Source of the DNA: Rhizaria sp. SCN 62-66
Lineage: Eukaryota; Rhizaria, unplaced
Direction of reading: 5' to 3'
Assembly (NCBI GenBank): GCA_001724265.1
Contig: MEDY01000042.1
Span: forward strand, 62,001-126,000
DNA length: 64,000 nt
Shown here: positions 47,301-59,300 of the stretch, piece by piece
Position numbering within the stretch: position 1 is the first letter of the stretch
Layout of the letters: every line of letters starts with the position of its first letter
Position numbers and translations under genes: made by a program
The notes under the pieces: model-generated
The model's input: only the letters and a program-made list of their open reading frames with translations
Told to the model about the DNA's origin: nothing
Database searches by the model: none

Positions 47301-50300
47301 CGGTCAACGCCGAGGACCCCGCCGTGCTGGCCAAGGCCGCGGCCCGGCGCGCTGCGGCGTGGGCGCGTCTTGGCGACGACCGTGTTGCTCTGCGCGAGAC
47401 GCTCGCGATGCTGCAGTTCATCGACTCGCACTACGACTCTGCGCGCGCCGATACTGCTCCGGTCCTCGATGCCGCCACGCTCGCCGTGCGCTGGCCCGCC
47501 GCGGCGCGCGTGCTCGGCGCCGCGCTGGATGACATGCGCGTCGGTGTCGTCGAGCGCAGGCTGCTCGTTGTCAGCAACCTCCCCGCTGGCCCCGTCAAGG
47601 CCGTCGAGAGCGCACTGCGCGCCGCTGTCCGCGCCGCCGCGGGGCTTAGCGCCGGCAGTGGTGGCCTCACGGCCGTCGCGACCGCGCTTGCGGCAGCTGC
47701 GGAGTCCGCGGGCTGCGCCCCCGGGCTTGACGCGCTCGCGCTGAGTCAGACGCTGCTGTCTGAGGAAGCGCATGGCGTTGATCTCGCGCGCATTGTCCAC
47801 ATCTATGACGAAGATGACTCTGCTGCGTCAAGCTCCTTGGCGCTCACTTCTATCACTCCCGCGCCTTCGTCGTCATTGACGTCATCGTCAGTCAGCGCAT
47901 CGCCTAGTGTGGCCAACGCTGACCCCACGATGGTGGTCGTCGACAACTCGCCCGACCTACTGCGCACCTTCGTCCCGTCGCACCCCGGCGACAGCAACGG
48001 CATCTTCGCCTGGCTCGGCACGTACGCCGCTGCCGCGATTGCCGCCGACGCCACGTCCATCACGCCCCTGCAGCGCACGCTCGTCATGAGCCGCGCGTCC
48101 AACACCCCCGCGCTTAACACCGCGCTCGCAGACCCGGCGGCAGACCTCGCGGACCTTTGGCGCTGCGGTGCCACGCCCGTAGCGTTCGCGTCGGAGCGCC
48201 CCGCGGCCACGGTGTCCGGCGAGAGCGGCGTCGTGGTGCTGTCGGAGCAGTTGCGCAGCACGATCGCGGCGCTACCCGCGGTGCCCGGCAACGAGCGCGC
48301 GTCCGCTGTCATTGCCACGCTGCGCCGCGCAGGTGACGTTCACGCCGCCTTTGCGCCGGCGTACGGCCCCGCGTTCGCTGCCGCCATCGCCGCGCTGCTC
48401 CGCATGTTCGCCCAGTCGATGCTCTCTGCCAAGACTAGCTCTGACGACTCCACGAACACCGCCGACGCCAACGCCAGCGCGAATGTGAGTGATGGCCCGA
48501 CGCCGCGCGAGATCCTGGCTGCGCTGCGCAAGGCCGCGGACGCCGTGAAACTGCGCCGCGCGACGCTGCGCAGCACTGTGCACGCGTGGCTGGCCAGCAT
48601 CCCCACGGCCAAGGGACTCGCGGCGCGCTGCTGCCAGTTTGTCGACGCTGCCGCGGAGGCCTCGCGCAGGGATATCGCGCTCATCACCGCGCTCGAGACC
48701 GTCCTGCTCGGTGGCTGCAGCGTGACGCGCGGTGCTGACGCAACTCCTGCGTCGACTACGGCGTCGACTACGGCATCGTCGGTTGTTGGCAGACTCGGTG
48801 GCGTTCTTGGGCGTCTCGTTTCGAAGCTGAACCTCACTCCTCGCACCGCTGACACGTCGCCGCTACAGTCTCCCTCTGCGGAGACCGTCGCGGCCGAGCT
48901 CGACAAGGGCGTGCCCGCCGCGTTCAACGGTGACGTCGGTGCGTGGGACAAAGACACCGCGATGCAGCGCCGCCCCTGGTGCAACCCCGTTCTTATCCCG
49001 GCCTCTGCGCTCTCCATCGCGACCGTGCTCGAGCGCTCTGTATCCGGCATCTACGCGCCCCGCGAGTCTGCCACCACTGTGGGCGCTAAGTCGCCCGCAA
49101 GCCGCCGTCGCAAGACCGTCTCGCCCGCGGTCGCCGCGAAGCGCGCGCTGAACACGCTGCTCGGCATCGCTGAGGGCGAGTCGCTATCCTCGCCCAAGCC
49201 GACTAGCGCAAAGAAGACAACTGCAACCCTCAAGCCTGACGCGACCAACACGGCGAAGAACCCCCAGCTGGACGGAGTCGTGCCGCTCGTTACCGTAACG
49301 TCCTCTGCGCTGCACGCGTCGTCGGGCCCGCTGACGGACCTGCTTGCCCGCCGCCCCGTGACTGTGCGCGTGCACGGCTCGAACCTCAACTGGCTCGTCT
49401 TCACCATCGCGGGCCGCCGCGTCGCCCCCGTCGCGTACACGCTCCGCGCGCCCGCCAACACGGCTGTACAGGCGCCGCGACAGTGGACACTCGAGGGCTC
49501 GCAGGACGGTGGCCGCACGTGGACGCCGCTTGACACGCGCTCGCAGCCGCTGCGCCCCTGGAAGGCTGGGGACTCGCAGACCTTCTCGGTGCTGCCCACG
49601 GCGCCCGTGCCCTTTGGCGCGCCTGTTGGCGCTGTGACGGCTCCCACTCTCACGACGACGTCGTTCACTCACCTGCGTCTGTCGTCGAGCAAGGACTTCG
49701 GGGTCGGTGGAATCGAGTTTTTCGGAACCTTGGTCCCCACGGCGCCCGCCAGCGAGCTCCACACCTCGCGCCGGTGCGCGATCATCGAACTGACGACTGC
49801 TGATGTGTCTCGTGTCGCGCAGGTCGCGCGCGCAATCGGCGCTATCACTCTGCCGGCGTATATCCCCACTGTTGTCGGTGACAACACGGCTAACTCCAAG
49901 ATCGCCGCGACTGTCCCACTTGTGGTCCGCAATGTCGCGCTGCCGACTCACCTCGGCGAGCAAGACCTCGCCCGCGCGTGGCACTACACCAGCAGCCACA
50001 ACAGTGCTCGCCCCGGCGCTGCCATGTCCGACAGTGACTCTGTCACCAGCGACAGCGAGACTAACAGTGCCGTTGTCACTGCGGAGGTTGCGGCCGCTGC
50101 GATGGTCACCGCCCTGGCCCCGCCCTCAAACCCCAGCAGCGGCGAGACCCCCGCGCCCGCAACAGCCTCCGAAGCCTCCGCTGCCGCGACCGCTGTGCTC
50201 GCAGCCTTCTCCCGCGCCACGGCCAACGTGCCCAACGCTGGGACGAAGCCCGCCGTTCTTGACCCCGCTGCGAACGCAATCGTGCCTGCCCCCGGCGGTG

Positions 50301-53300
50301 TCCCCGTCGTTGCCGAGAGCGAGGGCGAGAGCGAGGATGCCCGCGTCACTCTGCTCGGCAGCACTGCCACGGCCCCGCCCGGCGCTGCTGTGCTCGCATC
50401 ATTGCTCGCGCCCACAGGCGGTGCCGACGCCGCCTCAGCCGCCGCCGTTGCCGCGGCCCCGCTCTGGCGCCTGCTGCCGCCCCGCCTGCAGTCGTGGACC
50501 GCGGCCCTCGCTGCCGTGCCGCTGAGCATCGCGCCCACGCACCGCTGCCGCGTCAGCGTGCACAGCGGCCTCAGCACACACTCGTGCGACGGCTGCCGCA
50601 CCGACTCCGCGAACGTCATGCGGCGCTGCGCCGTGCACGACTTTGACTACTGTCTTGCTTGCACCGGCTCGTCGACCGAGGGCGCAGCGTACGCGCAGGA
50701 GTGGGAGGACCTGCGCCTCAACATCGCGCTCGCTCTCAACGGCGCGATGCTCTCCGCCGCGGCCGGCGCGTCCTCGGCTGTTGCGGCCCCGCTGCTCCGC
50801 GCTGACGCTGGCAGTTCGTTGTCGGCGTCCGCGGCGACGGCAGCCGCGCTGGTCGCCGCGCTGCCGCTGACAGCGACGGTCGTGCTCGCGGTCGCCGACC
50901 CGCGCCGCGTGCGTCTGTCTGCGGCGCCGCTCATCGCGCTGGGCCCGCGCTCCCGCGTTGGCGCGCGCGCTCTGCACGCGCTGCTGCGTCCGCGTCTTGG
51001 CGCTGTGGCGCATGCGATGGTCAGTGAGTACGCCGTCGCCAACGCACTCGCCGCGCCCGTCACGCCCTTCACGCCGTTCGGACTCGCCAGCCCGCGTGCC
51101 GACGCCTCTAGCGGCGCGGTGTCACCCCTGGGCAGTGCTGGCAGCGCTGACAGTGAGGCTGTGGCCGTGCCTTGGTCCGAGCTGCAGGACCTGTGGGGCG
51201 ACGCGCTGCTCAACCCCGACGCGTGTGCGCAGGCTGACGCTAAGCTGCTCGGGCTGTCGCACTCGGCGGGCGCGCAGAAGGCGGTCGTGCGTCTCGCGCT
51301 TGAGACGCTCGACTGGGGCGTTGCGAGTAACTCCCCTGTTACTGCGAACAGCAAGAGCTCGCTCTCCAGCACTCACGTCTCTGAGGTTGATGAGACCGAC
51401 GAGTCCGACAACGATAACATTAACGACGACCGCGATGACGATGAGGACGATGATGAAGACGACGACGTCGCTATCGCGCGCCACATCGACCGGTCCACCG
51501 CCTCCGCCTCCGCGCGCGACAGCAGCGAAGAAGGCACACAGCTCTTGCTCCGCGCCGCGCGCGACGGCGGCGTCACCCGCAGTCTTACAGCCGCCGACAT
51601 CGCCGCAGTGCTCACGTCCGAGCTCGGCCCCGCGTCTGCGCCCAACAGCCGGTTCGCGTTCGGGCTCGCGCGCTGGCTCTCGGACCACGGCCGCGACGTC
51701 ACCGCGCGCTCCGTCGCCCCGCGCTCGCTCGCCCTCGCGCTGTCGCTGCTGCGCCCCGCGGCCGCGCTTGCGGACTCGACGACCACCAGCGCCGTGTTGC
51801 TGCCGACCGCGGCGCAGATCAACAGCGCGGTTGCGCGCCGCGCTCACACCACGGCCTCGCGCGGCCTGCTCGGGGCCGACGGCGCCGGCGCCATGGCCGA
51901 CATGGACCTGATGCAGGAGGGTGACGGCGACGACGGCACGGGCAACGCGGTGGACAACCCCGCCGAGAGCGCTGACGTGACGCGCGCTGAGGCTGAGAGC
52001 GAGCTCAAGCTTCCGCCTGCGCAGCTCACGACACCGCTCACAGTCGCCGAAGTCGCGGCTACGGACGCCTCCGCCGCGGCCGCCATCGCCGCGGCCGCCG
52101 CGACTGTCACCACCGCTGCGACCTTGGCGACGCGTGACCGCGCGACACTGGCGTTACGGCTCCGTTTCGCGGTGCTACGCCGCGTCAACACGCTCGTCGC
52201 ACGGCTGCTGCCGACCGTCGACCTCCGTGCCGCCGCACAGGCCGGCTCGCTGGCCGCCACGATCGTCGCCGCACACGCGCGCACGGGCGTTCTGTTCCCG
52301 TCCCCCCTTCGCGGCTACGTCGACCGGGTGCTGGCTGCCGTCGCCGTCCCGCTCGTCGCGCCTGCACCGCCCGAGATCAAGGTCGACCGTCTCGCTATCG
52401 CCGTGCGCGCGCAACGCGGCGATGCAGTGTCGATCTACAGCGACTCGCAGCTTGCAGCCGCGTTCCGCGAGCTGTTTGAGCGCGATCCAGCGCACCTGAA
52501 AACTGCGCGCCCCGTCGGTGACCCGCATTTGGCGTTCCACGTCCGCTTCGAGCGCGAGCTCGTGCTCGGTGTCGCGGGCCCGTACCGCCAGTTCATGTCC
52601 GACCTCGCGCGTGAGATCACCGACGGCGCGTTCCCCGACGCCGCGGAGCTCTTTGCGCGCTGCCCCAACGCCGTGGCCAAGGTCGGCGACAACCGCGACA
52701 AGTGGATGCCGCCTGTGCGCCTGCAGGACTGCGCGTACGCGCTCTCCGCGCCCGAGCAAGACTTTGCTGTCGATGGCGGCGGCGACGAGGAGGAAGAGCA
52801 CGAGAGCGACGACGGCACCGTCGCCGTCTCCGACTCGGACGCCGCGCACTCTGCGGCTGTCAGCGGCAACAGCGCGAGCGTGCTGGCGCGCCGCAGCGGT
52901 CAGATGCTCGAGTTCATCGGTATCCTCTTCGGCGTCTGTCTCCGCACAGGTGTGCGCTTCCCGCTGCGCCTCGTGCCCGTGTTCTGGAAGACTCTCGTCG
53001 GCGCTTCCGTCACGCCGGCTGACTTGGCTGCCGTCGACATTGTACTCTACAATCAAACCTACGGTGCCGCTGTCTCTGCACCCGCCAACGACGCCAATGG
53101 CCGTGGCGGTGCTGCGGCGCTTGGCTTTGATCTCCAGGCCGCGTTCGGCCCAGGCTCTGCGTTCGCGGCTAACGTCGACGCCGTGCGCCGCGGGCTCGCC
53201 CGCATTGTGCCGCTGCAGATGCTCGCGCTGATGGACTGGCGCGCCGTGGAGACCGCGGTGTGCGGCGTCGACACCATCGACATAGACATGCTGCGTCGCC

Positions 53301-53719
53301 ACACGCACTACGCCGAGGGCATCTCCCCGCGCTCGCAGCACGTGGCGTGGATGTGGGAAGTGTTGACCGAGATGGACCAGTCGGCGCGCCAGCAGTTCAT
53401 TCGCTTCGCGTGGGCGCAGGACTCGATCCCAGCCACGGACGCCGAGTGGACGCAGCTCGGTGCGCGCATGCTGCTCAAGCCCTCGCTCAAGGCCGTCGAG
53501 GCCCCGCCCGCGCGCGAGAGTGACGCCGACCTAGCGCCGCTGCCGCGCGCCGACACTTGCTTCTTCAACGTCGAACTGCCGAGCTACCACACCAAGGCGC
53601 AGCTCAAGCGCAAGCTTCTGTATGCCATCGCGTCGGGCTCATCGATGAACGCCGATGAGGTGCATCAGGAGGATGACGATGGTGGGTTCTTCCGCGCACT
53701 CTTCCGTCGCAGGCGTTAA
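24959..53719 (+). CDS. Giant HECT-domain E3 ubiquitin ligase (HECTD4/HERC-like)
   Basis: One uninterrupted frame, ATG 24959 to TAA, 9,586 residues. The C-terminal HECT domain starts near residue 9160 (LAFHVRFERELVLGVAGPYR). It contains RSGQMLEFIGILFGVCLRTG and ends with LPRADTCFFNVELP, where C9534 is the ubiquitin-thioester cysteine, followed by YHTKAQLKRKLLYAI and a short acidic/basic tail. Upstream, in order: a Tudor/chromo-barrel-like stretch near 1014-1070 (WDEWISAKSPRL); a charged coiled coil near 2105-2180; a CUB-like block near 3564-3676 (ESAHPYSSGNDVLL..WGIRVLV), also known from HECTD4 and ZZEF1; SPRY near 5424-5580; a RanBP2-type zinc finger near 7407-7434 (WACEVCTFENTPNMSACDMC); a discoidin-like fold near 8115-8260; and a ZZ-like zinc finger near 8527-8571. 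Long Ala/Ser linkers and Asp/Glu runs separate them. It transfers ubiquitin from E2 to substrates; the targets are unknown. Confidence 0.93.
38351..38393 (+). repeat. GAC triplet run coding poly-Asp
   Basis: Near-perfect GAC repeat (one GAA) within the HECT ligase frame. It codes an acidic run inside a larger Asp/Glu region (about 38301-38520). The antisense strand reads as an artificial hydrophobic Val run. Confidence 0.85.
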
Positions 53720-54358
53720 GTTAGGCGCACCGCCAGCGCATATTTACAACGGTTGTTTATGACTTTGGATGATATTTAGTTTATTTTGTTTAAGCGTTGA
53801 TAATAATCTGTTTCTCGTGTTATAAGCTTTTCTTTCATCGTGTATATGTTTGTCTACTTGTATTTCGAATCTTTAGTGATACAAAGTCCATTTTATGCAT
53901 TAACGAAAACATTAACGAAAGCATTATCCCTCCTAGCAGGATGTCACCAGGGTGCAAAGTCAAGAAAATGTTGTGAATCTATATTATTAAATGTTGTCGC
54001 TTTTCTGAATGTATTGCTTTTATGATAAAATAGCTTGTTACGTCGCATTTGTGTATTCATGAGTGTCATTTGGCCGAGACAGCAGTGCTTCAAGTGAGCT
54101 CACACGAACGCAAAAAGCTTAACAACTCTGAGAGTCGGTCCCTTAATGTACATGATCGCAGTAACAAATGCTATCAAGCTGGCGGTAGTCCCAGTCATCA
54201 CTGGAGTGGCCTGCCTAACGAGTCCGAATAATAAATAAGACCACCTCACATCACAACTTTGCAAGAGCCTCGATCAATATCTCTTGTCCTCAGCAGTATC
54301 TGCACCGGCACTCGCAGCCACAGTATCCCCGCTCGCAGCCTCCGTACTCTTGTCCATA
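53720..54358. other. Intergenic, convergent 3' ends
   Basis: AT-rich region between the HECT and MAPR-like genes. No AATAAA lies close behind the HECT stop; the one at 54230-54235 is 510 nt away. A short hairpin CCAGT-catc-ACTGG occurs near 54190. No tRNA or other RNA gene was recognised. Confidence 0.45.
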
Positions 54359-55129
54359 TCACTTGCTCACACTCGCAGCTGGGACTGTTGCTGCTGTGGC
54401 AGCTGTGGAGGCGGCTTGCTTTGCCGCGGCGACCTCCCGCGGGTCCACATAAGCCACCTCGCCTTCCGCCTCAGCCTCCGCGCGCGCCGCCGCAGCGTCC
54501 GCAAGCGAGCCGGGCGTGCCTGCGGCCGCGGCGGCGGCAGCGGCGTCGACAATCGTCCCCTTGCGCGGGACTGTGAGCGAGAGCCCGGTACTCTCGGGCC
54601 ACAGGTACCCGACAACGGGGTACTTGCTGATGAACTTGGACGTCCACTGCAGCAGCGTCTTGTGCTCCTTCGCGGTGATGGCAGAGATATCAGTTGTGGT
54701 GTCGGTCAGGGACATGGTGGCGAGAGCGCGGGAGGAATCGCGGCCCGCGAAGTCCTTGTACCCGCCGCGGCGGCCTGCGATGTAGCAACACAAAATAGAC
54801 GCACGCGGAAGTGAGCGCGCAATAGATACATACAAGTAAAAATAGACGGTATGCGCATAAAGGGAATTTTGTTGGAACGTACCGTAGAACTCAGGAGCGG
54901 ACGAGACGTCAAAGACGAGAACGGCGCGGTGGACTGAGGAGTAGGAGGCTAGCCAGAGGACGCTGGTGGCGCGGCGCTTAGCGAGCTCTTGTGGGGAGAT
55001 TGCGCGCTCGGAGAGGTCAATAACGGGCGGTAATGTTTTCGTGCTCGAGGCGTAAAGAGCCAAGATAAAGCCACCAATAAGGGTCATTGCGCCGACGAGG
55101 GCGGTCACAACCTGAGCGACGTCCGGCAT
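54359..55129 (-). CDS. Membrane-associated progesterone receptor (MAPR/PGRMC-like) haem-binding protein
   Basis: Two exons on the minus strand, 55129-54883 and 54774-54359; phase-1 intron 54882-54775 (gtacgt...cgcag); stop TGA; 220 residues. Splicing restores the family signature FYGRRGGYKDFAGRDSSRALA, which an unspliced reading breaks. N-terminal residues 7-28 (VVTALVGAMTLIGGFILALYAS) form a membrane anchor. VLVFDVSSAPEFYG opens the cytochrome-b5-like fold. Y82 and Y88 match the haem-coordinating tyrosines of PGRMC1 (Y107, Y113), and KYPVVGYL near the end of the domain carries the partner Lys-Tyr. Family members bind haem and support cytochrome P450 and sterol metabolism in the ER. The Ala-rich C-terminal 70 residues are lineage-specific. 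A 5' UTR intron is possible, since tcgcag immediately precedes gttttgtcATG. Confidence 0.9.
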   Translation of the reverse strand: MPDVAQVVTALVGAMTLIGGFILALYASSTKTLPPVIDLSERAISPQELAKRRATSVLWLASYSSVHRAVLVFDVSSAPEFYGTFQQNSLYAHTVYFYLYVSIARSLPRASILCCYIAGRRGGYKDFAGRDSSRALATMSLTDTTTDISAITAKEHKTLLQWTSKFISKYPVVGYLWPESTGLSLTVPRKGTIVDAAAAAAAAGTPGSLADAAAARAEAEAEGEVAYVDPREVAAAKQAASTAATAATVPAASVSK

Positions 55130-56338
55130 GACAAAACCTGCGAGATATGCATAAATGAAGATACTTTGTGGGTCATCGATTTAGTATAATATAGCATATC
55201 CAATATAATGTAACATGTGTAGCACCTATAGTGGTTGACGATCAATTGGTTGTGCGGCATGTTGGCTCGTTCAGGAGACCAATTGACCCCTTGCCCTCGA
55301 CCACAACCGTCATCATCGCTGGATGAGACGAAATTGTGACTAAACAAGATATTTCTCGATGGCGTATTCATACATCATCTTCGAATCAAGATATATTAAT
55401 CTATCTGTTTTAAAAAATAACACGGCGAGTTTCTAGTTATAATTCTGCATATTCGCCTTCGATATGGTCCGCGAACGACGTTGCGTGGGCCTTGTGCTAA
55501 CCGAGATGCGCCACTCATGCACTAAAAATGCAAACGAGCCGTACGTAGCACCGTGCAAGCATGTCGCGTTAAAGAAACACATTTAACGATGCTGACGTTA
55601 GTTCCCACAACTCAGCTAGTTGGCTTTGTGCAGAAATGTGACTTGAATGATCTTCAAGTCATGTTATGGCTGTGAATGTCTTGGAATAACACCAGATAGC
55701 GTATTATTTCGCTTTCGAACTCTGTTAATAACGTATTAGTCATAAATTTTGTTTTAATTAATCGATGCCAATATATCATGATCAGTATATCTTCTCTACT
55801 TGTTTGTCTCTGCGCGTAAATTATTTCCTGTCTGAAAAATGAAGCACGGGCTAACAATATTTGACGTTGACGAAAACGCGCATATACATGTTGGGCAAAA
55901 TAAGCACGCAATATTCAAATGTATAAAATGTCAATATGAATAAATACAATGGTTTATTGCGCAGTGTTTTTATTTACGCAAGAAGATGTGATTGAATCGT
56001 CGTCACATAACCAGTTCTGGAGCTGACAAACCAAACGGAAGACATCGAATGCATTTGAGGATACATTGAGGATATGAATATGTTATAACCTTTGTATACA
56101 AGATTATGTTCTAAAATGCTAACTTATTTCTTTCTCTTTTTGATATTCCGCAACAGTACGCTGCACTGCAACAGACACCAAGGTCATTGTTGCATCATAC
56201 ACCGTTGACTAGCACACAAAACTGACCACCAACCACACTCCAATACCTGCTTAAATTACACTAAACTCCTTCCATTAAACGCGCTCGCTCTTACCCACAC
56301 GCAACAAGCCGACCGACTATTCACGTGATTCAGCGTGC
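55130..56338. other. Long AT-rich intergenic region
   Basis: The longest gene-free stretch (1.2 kb), between the RPC2 3' end and the MAPR-like start, both on the minus strand. A GC-richer block near 55228-55305 holds an inverted repeat TCAATTGG...CCAATTGA with outer GTGGT.GA/TCGACCAC. Another GC-richer block lies at 55460-55570 with no match to tRNA boxes. An 88-codon minus-strand frame (55371-55105) is AT-rich, unlike real genes here, and is not called. Confidence 0.45.
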
Positions 56339-59300
56339 TCACATGATGTCGAGCTTGAGGCGGGGCATGACGTTCATCGCCTGCAGCTCCTGGAACAGCA
56401 GCTTGCACGCGTACGGCAAGCGGATCGACACGAGCTGGCCACCGGCCTGGCAGTAATGGCACCAGTTATCGTAACCCAACAGACCGCAGTCCTTGCAGAC
56501 GTGCACGGGGAACGCGTCGGAAGACATGAGCAGACGCTCTTGCAGCATCGCCGATGCACCGTAGCCGATTAAGCAATCGCGCTCCATTTCACCGAGACGC
56601 AGACCACCGTCGCGCGAGCGGCCTTCCGTGGGCTGGCGCGTCAGCACGGCGCGAGGACCGCGGGAGCGGGCGTGCATCTTGTCCATGACCATGTGCTTGA
56701 GCTTCTGGTAGTAGATGGGGCCCGCGAAGACGAACGCAGACAGGGGCTCGCCAGTGATACCGCAGGTGAGGATGTCCTTGCCAGAGTAGGTGTAGCCCTT
56801 GTCGACGAGGATCTGGCTCACTGCCGTCACCTTGTCGCCGCCGAACGCCGTGCCGTACTTGAACGAACCCTGTTGGTGCGTAAAAAAATTATCAAAAAGA
56901 AAAAAGCCAGTGAGATACATATTGATATGTTATAATTGTGAATTTACGTATTATATCCCGAATTAAACAATTATTGCTAAATTACACGATATTATATATT
57001 ATATTTCATCAAAACAAGAGTTATTTGCACATATATGGCGTAATTTACGTACCTGAAGGACACCAGCCTTGCCGGCAAGGAGCTCAATCATCTTACCGAC
57101 AGTCATACGAGAGGGGAAACCGTGGGGGTTCATGACGAGGTCGGGATACAACCCGCGGTCCGAGAACGGCAGGTCCTCCTGCTCGACGATGATACCGCAC
57201 ACGCCCTTCTGACCGTGACGCGAGGAGAACTTGTCACCGAGCTCGGGGCGACGCGTGGACCGCATGAGGACCTTAACTAGCAGTGTATCGTTCTCGTTCG
57301 ACGAGAGGAGCACCTTGTCGACGTACGCGTACTGCGGGCCCTTGTACGACAGCGCGGCGGGGCGGTACTCCGAATCAGGCAGCGCATTGACGTTGGACAA
57401 CGTATCAGACGTGTTCTTGGGCATCTGCTTGTTGACCAGGATGTCTCCGGGCTCGATCTTGGCGCTGACGTGCGCGATGCCGTCGCGGTCGAGTCCGTTG
57501 TATTTGCGGTAATGAGCCGATGCGCGCATCGTAGCATCCATCTCGGGCGGGCACACGACGCGGTCGAGCGTCTGATTCGCATAGTGCTTCATCGACACGA
57601 CGTTCTTGCGCAGAACCTGGCACATGCCGAAGCCGCGGTCGAGCGAGGCCTTGTTGAGCACGATGGCGTCTTCGATATCATACCCAGAGTAGGACATGAC
57701 GAAGACGGACGCGTTTTGACCGGCGGGGAGCTTGTCAAACCCGACCATTTCGATCGTGTGGGACTGCACCATGGGCCGCTGCGGGTAGCAGAGCAGGTAC
57801 AGCAGCGTGTCGATGCGGTTGAGCTGGTTGTGTGCGATAGAACCGATGGCCTGCTTACCCATGGCACACTGGTAAGTGTTGCGGGGCGACTGGTTGTGGT
57901 GTGGGTAGGGAATCAGACCGGCGACGACGCCGAGGATGGTCATGGGGTCGACTTCGAGGTGCGTGGTCGCGGGCTGGATGTCCTTCTCACGGAGCGCGAT
58001 GAGCGTGTTGTTCTCTTCGTTCACGTCGATGTACTCGACGAGGCCGTCCGCGAGAAACGAGTCGAAGTTGCGGAGCCCCTGGTTGAGCTCACTGAGGTGC
58101 TTCGTCGTAATGCGCGGCACGCCGTTCTCGACGATGATGAGCGGGCGCGTCACACGGCCGCCGTCAGTCGCGATGTAGATCACGCGCTGCTCTTCGTTGA
58201 CGTAGATGGACACGAACACGGGCAGCATGCCCGCGCGGCGGAGAGTGCGGAAGTCGCGCGCGAACTGTGTCGGGTTCTGGTGCACGCCGTAGACCGTACC
58301 GTTGATGACAACGAGAAAAACGGACTTGTGCGCGAGCTCTTCACCGGTCATGAGCTCAGAGTCCTCGACGCCGAGGTTGAAGGCCAGGCGAGCCACGGGC
58401 AGCTCACGGTCGTCGGTGGTGACGTGGGTCAACAGCGCGAGGTTCTTGACGAGACCGCATGACTCGCCTTCGGGAGTGTCGGACGGACACAGCATGCCCC
58501 ACTGCGACGCCTGTAGTGAACGCGGACCGGAGACCTTGCGCGTCTTCTCGAACTGGGAGGTGATGCGCGTCACCATGCCGAGTGCGGCGATGAAAGAGAG
58601 ACGGGAGAGGACTTGGGTAACGCCGGCACGCTCCATGTGGAAACGCTTGACGTTCCAGTTGCCTGTCGCGATCGAGTTTACCAGGCCGTTCGTGATCGTG
58701 TCCTTTAAGAGAGCAAAACAAAGGACGGCGAAAAAAGACAAAAGTGAGGATATAGAGCGTACATAAACAATTTTCAGCGTTGATTTCGCGACAACGAGTG
58801 GATATTGCAGAGTAATGTCGATAGAGCAAACTTGAGCTTGAGAAAATTGAATATACGAGCGCAATGTTGCGATGAAAGAGAGAGTAGTGAAGCGTGATAA
58901 AGCGTACCTGGCGGATGGCCTTGAGGACATCGAACTGCTCCGCCCTGTTTTGCTTCTCCAGCACACTGTCCGCGTACTTACGGAGCTCGGTGTTGAAACG
59001 CTTGAACAGGTCTTCGAAGAGAAGCGAGAGCAGCTGACCAGCCAGCTCGAGACGCTTGTTACCGTAGTAATCCTTATCGTCGACGAGCTTGGGGTCACGC
59101 ACGGCCATGAGTACGCGGCGCACCATGAGCGCGAGGTACACGGTCTTGGCGTGGAAGTTGTAGTTGAGCACGGGGATGTGGGAGCACACAAGGGACGCGA
59201 GAGTGTCGCGGGCTTGGTCGGAGCGAGACTTGGTGGGCTTGCGCATGGGGCCGCTGCCGCTGAACTGAGTGCGGTTGCGGGAGATGCGGATCTTGCTGCC

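Noticed and set aside
55105-55371. 88-codon minus-strand frame upstream of the MAPR-like gene
   Set aside because: Composition is that of spacer DNA and it overlaps the MAPR-like start in another frame. At most part of its 5' UTR.
57470-58462. 330-codon plus-strand frame rich in Val/Asp/His
   Set aside because: Antisense to RPC2 exon 3, whose protein is unmistakable.
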